Below are positions 9,768 through 17,779 of a stretch of 64,000 nt of DNA, in pieces. The stretch spans positions 1,054,001 through 1,118,000 of the forward strand of contig CAVWIZ010000001.1 in assembly GCA_963755195.1 (NCBI GenBank), given 5' to 3'. The first letter of the stretch is position 1. The number at the start of each line of letters is the position of its first letter. The stretch is from CAVQJU01 sp963755195 (lineage in GTDB: Bacteria; Acidobacteriota; Vicinamibacteria; Vicinamibacterales; CAVVIG01). The translations under genes were made by a program, and so were the position numbers. Under the pieces are notes generated by a model, which saw nothing but the letters and a program-made list of their open reading frames with translations, was not told the origin of the DNA and ran no database searches.

Positions 9768-10576
9768 GTGCTGTTCAAGACTTACTACGACCTCCTCGAA
9801 CTGCCGCCGACCTCCTCGCCCGAGGAAGTCAAGAAGGCGTTCCGGGCAGCAGATTGCCCGCTATCATCCCGACAAGGTTCAGCACCTCGGCAAGGAATTC
9901 CAGGCGATGGCGGCCGAGCGCGCCGCCGAGCTCACGGAGGCCTATCGCATCCTGTCCGATGCAGGACGCCGCGCCGAGTACGACCGGACGTTGGGGGCGG
10001 CCCGGCCCGCGCCGACTCCCACGCCGCCGCCGCACACAGAGCCGCCGGCGCAGGACACAGGCCAGTCGTCGGCAGATGGAGGCGCGCCTCGGCAAGCGCG
10101 AGTCACACGGCAGGCGCAGCTTTCACTCGGGAACGCGCGACGCGTGATGAGTGGTTTCTCAAGGCCGCGGTCGCGCGGTTCCGTCAGGCGCTCCAGCAGG
10201 TCGGTGGAGACTACGACGTAGCAAAGGTACGGGGATTCGAGATCGCCTGTGTGCCGAAGTCGAAGATGTTTGGCAAAAAGGGCCCGCGGCTGCTGGGACG
10301 TTTTGTGTCGCGCATCGACGGCCCGGCGGTGGCGGACGCCTGGGCGCAGGCCGGCAAGTGGGACGCGTCGAGCGACGAGATTTGCGTGTTTCTGATGGGC
10401 ACGTCGCTGGCGCCGGCGCGCGAGCTGGCCGGCGCCATTGCCGAGCAGCGCACAAGAAGAGTCGCAGCAAGATGACGCTGATTCCCGTGGACGCGCGCGA
10501 CTGGAACGCCCACATGCCGACCGACGCGCCCACCGTCGCGAAAACCCTCCTCGCGAAGCTCAAAGGCGGAACCTAG
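9768..10576 (+). CDS. J-domain (DnaJ-like) protein with conserved C-terminal domain (frameshifted as assembled)
   Basis: From GTG 9768, TYYDLLELPPTSSPEEVKKAFR begins a J-domain; the HPD tripeptide is in IARYHPDKVQHLG, and AELTEAYRILSDAGRRAEYDRTL completes helix IV. A Pro-rich linker follows, then a second conserved part: RFRQALQQVGGDYDVAKVRGFEIACVP (frame changes near 9845, 10145, 10453), ending PTDAPTVAKTLLAKLKGGT at 10576. The J-domain would stimulate an Hsp70 ATPase; the C-terminal domain is not one I recognise. It starts 22 bases after the pilB-like gene and is probably cotranscribed. Not DnaJ itself, as there is no Gly/Phe region or Cys-rich zinc domain. Confidence 0.7.
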
Positions 10577-10627
10577 CCGCGTCCCGTGGCGTCTAAGATT
10601 GAGTCATACTGAACCCAAGAACTCTCC

Positions 10628-10655
10628 ACTTTCCACTTTGAACTTTAGACTTTGA
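10628..10655. repeat. heptameric tandem repeat, word ACTTTNN x4
   Basis: ACTTT occurs at 10628, 10635, 10642 and 10649, exactly every 7 bases, with variable last two bases (CC, GA, AG, GA). The array ends 3 bases before the ATG of the ABC ATPase gene and replaces a recognisable Shine-Dalgarno sequence. Confidence 0.8.
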
Positions 10656-10658
10656 GCT

Positions 10659-11346
10659 ATGGCCCTCATTGAAACCGTCGATCTTTGGAAGACCTACGTC
10701 ATGGGGTCCGAGGAAATTCACGCGCTGCGCGGCGTCTCGATTGTCATCGAGCGCGGCGAGTACGTCGCGATCATGGGGCCGTCGGGTTCGGGCAAGTCAA
10801 CGTTGATGAATCTCATCGGCTGCCTCGACACCCCGTCCAAGGGTTCGTATCTGTTGAACGGCAAGCAGGCCAGCCAGATGAACGACAACGAACTGGCCCG
10901 CATCCGCAACGAGGAGATCGGGTTCGTCTTCCAGACGTTCAACCTGCTGCCGCGAGCCACGGCGCTGCACAACGTCGAGCTGCCGCTCGTCTACGCCGGC
11001 GTGCCGGCCAAGGACCGTCTGGAGCGAGCGAAGGCTGCGCTCTCGAAAGTGGAGCTCGTCGATCGCATGACCCATCGTCCCAACGAACTGTCGGGCGGTC
11101 AGCGGCAGCGCGTGGCCGTCGCGCGCGCGCTCGTGAACAACCCGTCGATTCTCCTGGCGGACGAGCCCACCGGCAACCTCGATTCGAAGACCGGCCTCGA
11201 AATCATGGGGCTGTTCGAACGGCTCCACAAAAGCCGGCAACACGATCGTCCTCGTCACCCACGAGGCCGACGTCGCCGCGTACGCATACCGCACCATTCA
11301 CATCCGCGACGGACAGGTGGAAAACGACGTGAGGCGGGCGGCCTAA
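10659..11346 (+). CDS. MacB/LolD-type ABC transporter ATP-binding protein
   Basis: A 228-residue ATPase once one extra A in CACAAAAGCC near 11230 is removed. Motifs: Walker A GPSGSGKST (about residues 40-48), the Q-loop in GFVFQTFNLLPRATA, signature LSGGQRQRVAVARAL, Walker B ILLADEPTGNLD and H-loop VLVTHEADVA, ending IRDGQVENDVRRAA. This pattern belongs to the MacB/LolD/FtsE-like group that works with FtsX-fold permeases on lipoproteins, peptides or envelope cargo. No permease is adjacent: the J-domain gene is upstream and oppF converges downstream, so the partner is elsewhere. As assembled the shifted frame would run past this stop. Confidence 0.85.
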
Positions 11347-12222
11347 ACCGCCGCGAAATGCCCGGCTGCGACTTCCCGCAGCGACGGCCTCCCGATCGAT
11401 GAGCCGTTGGTCGAGCACGATTCGCTGACGCGGTGCGTCGGGATCGGGAATGGGAATGGCGGAAAGCAGCGCGCGCGTGTAGGGGTGCTGCGGCGCCGCG
11501 AACAGCGCTGAGGTCGGCCCCATCTCGACGATCTTCCCGAGATACATCACCGCGACGCGCGTGCAGATGTGTTCCACCAGCCGCAAGTCGTGGGCGATGA
11601 AGAGATAGGTCAGGGTGAGCTGTTGCTGCAGGTCCATCAACAGGTTGACCACCTGCGCCTGCACCGAGACGTCGAGCGCCGAAACGGGTTCGTCCAGGAC
11701 GAGGAACGACGGATTCAGCGCGAGGGCGCGCGCCAGGCCGATGCGCTGTCGCTGGCCGCCGCTGAACTCGTGCGGGTAACGCGACAGGAGGGCCACGTCG
11801 AGCCCGACGACCTGAAAGAGTTCCCTGACCCGGGCCCGCCGCGCGGACTGGTCGCCGAGCCTGTGGATGATGAGCGGTTCTTCGACGATCTGTTGCGCGC
11901 GCATCCGCGGGTTGAGCGACGAGTACGGATCCTGAAAGACGATCTGCATCTCGCGCCTGGCCTCGCGCAGGCGTCGCCGCGAGAAGCTCAGCACCTCCTC
12001 GCCGCGAAATCGTACGCTGCCCGAAGTCGGCTCGACGAGCCGCAGCACGCAGCGGCCCGTCGTCGTCTTGCCGCTGCCCGATTCACCAACCAGCCCGAAC
12101 GTTTCGCCCGCCTCAATCGTAAAGCTCACATCGTCCACAGCCTTGACCAGCGTGCCCTTGCGCAACACGCTCGCCCTGCGGACGAAGTGCTTGACGAGGC
12201 GGGACACCTCAACGAGGGGCAT
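11203..12222 (-). CDS. oppF: oligopeptide/dipeptide ABC transporter ATP-binding protein (OppF/DppF-like)
   Basis: ATG at 12222. Walker A GESGSGKTT (residues 46-54), signature FSGGQRQRIGLARAL, Walker B FLVLDEPVSALDVSVQ and H-loop LFIAHDLRLVEH identify the OppF class, which energises import of peptides or nickel-like substrates together with OppD. As given, the frame reads on to 11203, antisense to the end of the MacB-like gene. Removing one base of the CCC at about 11361 would give a normal short end HFAAV with a stop at 11343-11345, touching the MacB-like stop, so the 140-base overlap may be artificial. The start overlaps oppD by 14 bases. No Opp permease or binding protein is in the window. 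Confidence 0.8.
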   Translation of the reverse strand: MPLVEVSRLVKHFVRRASVLRKGTLVKAVDDVSFTIEAGETFGLVGESGSGKTTTGRCVLRLVEPTSGSVRFRGEEVLSFSRRRLREARREMQIVFQDPYSSLNPRMRAQQIVEEPLIIHRLGDQSARRARVRELFQVVGLDVALLSRYPHEFSGGQRQRIGLARALALNPSFLVLDEPVSALDVSVQAQVVNLLMDLQQQLTLTYLFIAHDLRLVEHICTRVAVMYLGKIVEMGPTSALFAAPQHPYTRALLSAIPIPDPDAPRQRIVLDQRLIDREAVAAGSRSRAFRGGLGRPPHVVFHLSVADVNGAVCVRGDVGLVGDEDDRVAGFCGAVRTAP

Positions 12223-13228
12223 CAGGGTGGCTCGCGGCTGGTGGCTGGCGGCTCGTGGCCGGATCGTGGAGAAAACACTTGGCCGTATGTTCGCCTCCGA
12301 CGAGGTAGTCTGAGGGTGGATTCGCTGTGCACGGATCGAACCGATCGGGACAGCGTGGATTGAACGCGCAGCCTGGCGGAAGCGCCCCCAGCATGGGAAC
12401 CGTGCCGTCAATCGCGCGCAGACGCTGGCCCGGCGCGCCTCCGGGAATCGACCCGAGCAGGCCGCGCGTATACGGATGTTGCGGGCGTCGAAAGACGTCA
12501 CGCACCAATCCGGACTCGACGATTCGCCCGGCGTACATGACGGCCACCCGATCGGCCGTGCCGGCGATGACGCCGAGATCGTGGGTGATGAGCAGCAGAG
12601 AAAGGCCGAGGGCCGATTTCATCTCGCGCAGCAGATCAAGAATCTCGGCTTGAATCGTCACGTCAAGGGCGGTTGTCGGTTCGTCGGCGATGACGAGCGA
12701 CGGCCGGCAGGCGAGGGCCATGGCAATCAGCACCCGCTGGCGCATGCCGCCCGAGAGTTGGTGCGGGTAATCGTCGACGCGGGATGCCGCGGCCGGGATG
12801 CGCACCGCGTCGAGGAGCGCAATCGCCTTTGCGTGCGAGTCACGCTTGGTCGCCCGTCCGTGGACGAGCAGCGTTTCGCGGATTTGGTCGCCGACCGTAA
12901 ACACGGGATTGAGCGCCGTCATCGGCTCCTGAAAGATGAGCGCGATTTCGGCGCCGCGGATCTTGCGCATCTCGCGTTCCGGGATCCCGACCAGGTCGCG
13001 TCCCTTGAAGAGCACGCGGCCGCTCCGGATACGTCCGGGTGGCTGGACCAACCGCATGATCGAAAAGGCCGTCACCGACTTGCCGCTGCCCGATTCACCG
13101 ACCAGCCCGAGCGTTTCCCCCTGACGGATCTCGAAGCTCACGTCATCCACAGCCGGCACCGATCCGGACGGCACATCGAAGACCGTGGTCAAGTGGTCCA
13201 CGCTCAGCAGTGGTTCGCCACCGGCCAT
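12209..13228 (-). CDS. oppD: oligopeptide/dipeptide ABC transporter ATP-binding protein (OppD/DppD-like)
   Basis: ATG at 13228 preceded by an AAGAGG ribosome-binding site; 339 residues. Walker A GESGSGKSV (residues 44-52), signature LSGGMRQRVLIAMAL, Walker B LVIADEPTTALDVTIQ and H-loop LLITHDLGVIA. Unlike OppF here, the C-terminal oligo_HPY element is complete, with PGCAFNPRCPDRFDPCT providing the conserved Cys residues. The last residues (DPATSRQPPAASHPDAPR) are encoded by the heptamer repeat at 12226-12260, so the tail is probably not functionally constrained. Expected partner of oppF, with which it overlaps and is presumably cotranscribed. Confidence 0.85.
   Translation of the reverse strand: MAGGEPLLSVDHLTTVFDVPSGSVPAVDDVSFEIRQGETLGLVGESGSGKSVTAFSIMRLVQPPGRIRSGRVLFKGRDLVGIPEREMRKIRGAEIALIFQEPMTALNPVFTVGDQIRETLLVHGRATKRDSHAKAIALLDAVRIPAAASRVDDYPHQLSGGMRQRVLIAMALACRPSLVIADEPTTALDVTIQAEILDLLREMKSALGLSLLLITHDLGVIAGTADRVAVMYAGRIVESGLVRDVFRRPQHPYTRGLLGSIPGGAPGQRLRAIDGTVPMLGALPPGCAFNPRCPDRFDPCTANPPSDYLVGGEHTAKCFLHDPATSRQPPAASHPDAPR
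12226..12260. repeat. heptameric tandem repeat, word (G/C)GNGGCT x5
   Basis: GGCT or GGCC occurs at 12229, 12236, 12243, 12250 and 12257, a strict 7-base period; units include GGTGGCT, CGCGGCT and GGCGGCT. The array lies inside the 3' end of oppD and immediately upstream of the oppF start (12222). Confidence 0.75.
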
Positions 13229-13234
13229 CAGCCT

Positions 13235-13262
13235 CTTGCCCCTTGCCCTCGGCCATTCGTGA
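13235..13262. repeat. heptameric tandem repeat, words CTTGCCC and TTCGTGA
   Basis: CTTGCCC at 13235 and 13242, then TCGGCCA and TTCGTGA in the same 7-base register. The array fills the whole gap between the oppD start (13228) and the mutase stop (13263-13265); its edge word contributes to the mutase stop codon. TTCGTGATC is the complement of the ACGAATC-type word at the purM start. Confidence 0.6.
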
Positions 13263-14810
<1,548 letters not shown>

Positions 14811-15109
14811 GGACGTGCCTGCCAAATTGTAGCCGACATCGCTGGTAGTGCTTCAGTGTGAATCGTTTAGAACGTCATGCCCGCGCCGTCCGTTCGTCGC
14901 AGAAGAGGCGTCCACTATCGTTTGCTCGACCGTCGCGGCAGCTCGAACGGGACCAGGGCGGCCGTTGGACACCACGCAGGTCCGCAGTAATGAATCCTGG
15001 GGCGGTAACCGATAAGAGTGTTGAGGCGTTTGTCATGGCCGCATGCATCCGGAAACCGGTCGAACGGCAATTGGGAGGCGTCTCGCGGGCGGTACATCGC
15101 CGTAAGTCC

Positions 15110-15138
15110 TTGACAGAATTACGACTCGCGCTTAGACT
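15110..15138 (+). promoter_or_regulatory. strong sigma70-type promoter
   Basis: TTGACA (15110-15115), 17-base spacer, TAGACT (15133-15138). It lies in the 464-base gap between the mutase start and the small CDS at 15275; transcription would start near 15145 and read the hairpin leader. In the remaining part of the gap (14811-15109) I see nothing definite. Confidence 0.6.
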
Positions 15139-15165
15139 CGAATCACCTCAGAACTTTTCCGAATA

Positions 15166-15210
15166 CATGAACACGTCTGGCGCCCGATCCCTGCCCATCG
15201 CCCTGATGTA
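15166..15210 (+). CDS. possible 14-residue leader peptide
   Basis: ATG AAC ACG ... CTG ATG TAG encodes MNTSGARSLPIALM. It starts about 20 bases into the predicted transcript and its second half lies within the left arm of the hairpin at 15179-15234. No obvious run of one regulatory codon and no strong ribosome-binding site, so translation is uncertain. Confidence 0.25.
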
Positions 15211-15234
15211 GGCAGGTTCGGATCGGGAAACGCC
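15179..15234 (+). promoter_or_regulatory. long hairpin in leader of small CDS
   Basis: The left arm GGCG + CCCGATCC + CTGCC pairs with the right arm GGCAG + GGATCGGG + CGCC, with a GTTC bulge and an AAA bulge and a loop of about 15 bases. It lies between the promoter at 15110 and the ribosome-binding site (GGAGGG, 15261-15266) of the 15275 gene. No T-run follows, so it is not a simple terminator. It could be a cis-regulatory structure; it matches no riboswitch class I know. Confidence 0.5.
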
Positions 15235-15274
15235 CCGGAACCCGGCCCGGCGGCGCAAGGGGAGGGCAGTGAGG

Positions 15275-15580
15275 ATGGACGACGTCGTCAACCGGTTCGC
15301 GAGAGAGCTGGCCGACGCAATTGCCGCCGCGGTCGCCGAGAATCCCCAGGTGGAGGCGTGCCGCGAGAAGGCCCGCGCCGCTGGATTCGAGATGAAACTG
15401 ACGCTCGAAGCCGTGGTGGGTTTTGTCAGCCGTTCACAAACACCGGCGCTCGCGAAAGTGACCGCACCTGCGCGCGCGTTGCCGCAGCCGCGCCGAACGT
15501 TAGAGGTGACGGCCAACGATCGGCGCTTCCTTCGTTCGTTGAGGATTGCGGCCGACGAAACAGCGGAACCGGTCGAGTAA
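15275..15580 (+). CDS. conserved hypothetical protein, 101 residues
   Basis: ATG 15275 is 8 bases after GGAGGG. The sequence MDDVVNRFARELADAIAAAV is amphipathic helical, followed by a basic middle and a C-terminal TANDRRFLRSLRIAADE. No membrane segment, Cys pair or enzyme motif. The ALPQPRR... NDRRFLRSLRI tail suggests a small DNA- or protein-binding protein, but I do not recognise the family. It forms a self-contained unit with its own strong promoter, structured leader and intrinsic terminator. The TAA stop is part of the repeat that follows. Confidence 0.6.
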   Translation: MDDVVNRFARELADAIAAAVAENPQVEACREKARAAGFEMKLTLEAVVGFVSRSQTPALAKVTAPARALPQPRRTLEVTANDRRFLRSLRIAADETAEPVE

Positions 15581-15619
15581 ACGCGAAACGTCAAAACGCA
15601 AAACGCGAAACGTAGAACG
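15578..15619. repeat. heptameric tandem repeat, word AAACGCN (left arm)
   Basis: ACG recurs at 15581, 15588, 15596, 15603, 15610 and 15617, spacing 7,8,7,7,7; units such as AAACGCG and AAACGCA. It starts within the stop codon of the 15275 gene and is inverted relative to the array at 15694-15743, so the two can form a long stem around the terminator. Confidence 0.8.
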
Positions 15620-15638
15620 CAGGACATACTCGTAGAGG

Positions 15639-15673
15639 AAGGCCGGCCCGCTCAGGCGCGCCGGCCTTTTTTC
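15639..15673 (+). terminator. intrinsic (Rho-independent) terminator
   Basis: AAGGCCGGC pairs with GCCGGCCTT around a short loop, followed by TTTTTTC. It ends the 15275 transcript and lies exactly between the two inverted AAACGC repeat arrays. Confidence 0.85.
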
Positions 15674-15693
15674 GTTCCTGCGCGTGCCGTCTT

Positions 15694-15743
15694 CGGTTTG
15701 TCGGTTTGCGTTTGCCGTTTCGCGTTTTGCGTTTTACGTTTTC
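15694..15743. repeat. heptameric tandem repeat, word CGTTTNN (right arm, inverted)
   Basis: CGTTT/CGTTN recurs at 15709, 15716, 15723, 15730 and 15737, an exact 7-base period, preceded by CGGTTTG copies at 15694 and 15702. It is the reverse complement of the 15578 array. The last three codons of gpmA (AAA ACG TAA) lie in it. Confidence 0.85.
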
Positions 15744-16483
15744 GAAGTGGCCTGGTTCGCCACTCGCGCCGCGGCGGCGGCGGCCGCCGCCGGATCGCCG
15801 AGGTAGTAGTGGCGGATGGGCTTGAGATCGTCGTCGAGCTCGTACACGAGTGGGATGCCGGTCGGAATGTTCAGCTCGACGATCTCCGACACCGGCACGT
15901 CGTCGAGGTACTTCACGAGGGCGCGCAGGCTGTTGCCGTGCGCCGCGATCAGCACGCGCCTGCCCGACCGGATCGTCGGCGCGATCGTGTCGAGCCAGTA
16001 CGGCAGAAACCGATCGACGGTGTCCTTCAAGGATTCAGTCAGAGGTAGTTCGGCGGCCGTGAGTCCAGCGTAGCGTGGATCGCGCGCCGGATAGCGAGGA
16101 TCGTCGGGCGTGAGCGGCGGCGGCGGGATGTCGTAGCTTCGCCGCCAAATCTTGGTTTGCGCGTCGCCGTGTTTCGCGGCGGTTTCTGCCTTGTTCAGCC
16201 CCTGCAACGAGCCGTAGTGCCTTTCGTTCAAACGCCAGCTCTTGACCACCGGAATCCACAGGAGATCCAGCGCGTCGAGCGCCGCCCACAGCGTGCGGAT
16301 GGCGCGTTTGAGAACAGACGTGTACGCGACGTCGAAGACGTATCCGCCTTCGAGCAGCAGGCGTCCTGCTTCCTGCGCTTCGGCGCGCCCCCGATCGGAC
16401 AGATCGACGTCGGTCCATCCGGTGAACCGGTTTTCCTTGTTCCACGTGCTCTCGCCGTGGCGAAGCAGTACGAGCTTGATCAT
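15734..16483 (-). CDS. gpmA: 2,3-bisphosphoglycerate-dependent phosphoglycerate mutase
   Basis: 249 residues. LVLLRHGESTWNKENRFTGW holds the phosphohistidine RHG motif at residues 8-10; YTSVLKRAIRT, WRLNERHYGSLQGLNK and the second catalytic His in VLIAAHGNSLRALVKYLD complete the dPGM active site. Interconverts 3- and 2-phosphoglycerate. The ATG overlaps the enolase stop by 4 bases (ATGA), implying translational coupling of consecutive glycolytic steps. The Ala-rich tail DPAAAAAAAARVANQATSKT is unusual, and its final codons come from the heptamer repeat. Confidence 0.93.
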   Translation of the reverse strand: MIKLVLLRHGESTWNKENRFTGWTDVDLSDRGRAEAQEAGRLLLEGGYVFDVAYTSVLKRAIRTLWAALDALDLLWIPVVKSWRLNERHYGSLQGLNKAETAAKHGDAQTKIWRRSYDIPPPPLTPDDPRYPARDPRYAGLTAAELPLTESLKDTVDRFLPYWLDTIAPTIRSGRRVLIAAHGNSLRALVKYLDDVPVSEIVELNIPTGIPLVYELDDDLKPIRHYYLGDPAAAAAAAARVANQATSKT

Positions 16484-17775
16484 GTCGAGAGCGTTCGAAC
16501 GGCGCTCCGGCCAGCGTATCGAGCGTCAGAGCCGAGCGCTTCTTCGATGCGCAGGAGTTGATTGTACTTGCAGACGCGATCGGTCCGGCTGGCCGACCCT
16601 GTCTTGATTTGGCCGGCTGCCGTGCCGACCGACAGGTCGGCAATCGTCGTGTCCTCGGTTTCCCCGGAGCGGTGCGAAATAATCGACGCGTAGCCCGCGT
16701 CGCTCGCCATGCGCACCGCATCGAGCGTCTCGGTGACGGTGCCGATCTGGTTGAGCTTCACGAGCACGGCGTTGGCGGCGCCGTCGGCGATCCCGCGTTT
16801 CAGAATCTCCGGGTTGGTCACGAAGACATCGTCTCCGACCAGTTGCACGCGTCCGCCGAGCGCGGCCGTCAGGTTCTTCCACCCGGTCCAGTCGCCTTCC
16901 GCGAGGCCGTCTTCGATCGAGATAATCGGGTACTGACGCAGCCAGTCTTCATAGAGCTGAATCATCTCGTCGGATGTGCGGCCGGGTTCGCCGGATTTCT
17001 TGAACACGTAGCGGCCGTTTCCGGCCCAGAGCTCGCTCGAGGCGACATCGAGCGCGACGAACACGTCCTGTCCGGCGCGCATCCCCGTCTTGCCGACCGC
17101 TTCGAGCACCGCTTCAATCGCTTCCCGGTTCGACTTCAGGTTGGGGGCGAAGCCGCCTTCGTCGCCGACGCCGGTCGATTGACCCCGCGCCTTGAGGATG
17201 CCGCGCAGCGCGTGAAAGATTTCCGCGCCCGCACGGAGCGCTTCGGAAAACGAGCCCGCCCCCACAGGCATGACCATGAATTCCTGAAAATCGACGCTCG
17301 TGTCCGCATGGGCGCCGCCGTTGAGGATGTTCATCATCGGCACGGGCAGGGTAAATCGATCGTTGCCAAACAGCGTGCCGAAATGCCGGTAGAGAGGGAT
17401 CTGGCTGGCCGCTGCCTCGGCTTTCGCCGCGGCCATGGACACGCCGAGGATGGCGTTTGCCCCCAGCTCGCTCTTGGTCGGCGTGCCGTCGAGCGCGATC
17501 ATCGCTTCGTCGAGGCCCCGCTGATCCAGCTCGCGGTTGACGACGGCCTTCGCGATGCCGCGGTTGACGTTCCCGACCGCCTTGCGAACGCCCTTGCCGC
17601 CGTAGCGGCCGGCATCGCCGTCGCGCAGCTCCAGCGCCTCGCGCACGCCGGTGGACGCGCCTGACGGCACCGCTGCCCGGCCGAACGCGCCGCCGTCGAG
17701 CGTCACGTCAACCTCCACCGTCGGATTCCCGCGCGAATCCAATATCTCGCGGGCCGTCACACGTGTGATTCTCAC
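16480..17775 (-). CDS. eno: enolase (phosphopyruvate hydratase)
   Basis: Converts 2-phosphoglycerate to phosphoenolpyruvate. GTG 17775 follows GGAGGTTAGGAGC; the protein starts VRITRVTAREILDSRGNPTVEV, 431 residues. Family blocks: GASTGVREALELRDGD, PVPMMNILNGGAHAD, the metal-binding Asp/Glu in FVALDVASSE, ISIEDGLAEGDW and GDDVFVTN, the catalytic Lys in NAVLVKLNQIGTVTET, and SHRSGETEDTTIADL. It starts 4 bases after the glgC stop and overlaps gpmA by 4 bases. Confidence 0.95.
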   Translation of the reverse strand: MRITRVTAREILDSRGNPTVEVDVTLDGGAFGRAAVPSGASTGVREALELRDGDAGRYGGKGVRKAVGNVNRGIAKAVVNRELDQRGLDEAMIALDGTPTKSELGANAILGVSMAAAKAEAAASQIPLYRHFGTLFGNDRFTLPVPMMNILNGGAHADTSVDFQEFMVMPVGAGSFSEALRAGAEIFHALRGILKARGQSTGVGDEGGFAPNLKSNREAIEAVLEAVGKTGMRAGQDVFVALDVASSELWAGNGRYVFKKSGEPGRTSDEMIQLYEDWLRQYPIISIEDGLAEGDWTGWKNLTAALGGRVQLVGDDVFVTNPEILKRGIADGAANAVLVKLNQIGTVTETLDAVRMASDAGYASIISHRSGETEDTTIADLSVGTAAGQIKTGSASRTDRVCKYNQLLRIEEALGSDARYAGRSAVRTLST

Positions 17776-17779
17776 GCTC

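Noticed and set aside
14811..15109. Short ORFs in the gap left of the 15110 promoter
   Set aside because: No RBS, no homology-like patterns and discordant codon use; I see no feature there.
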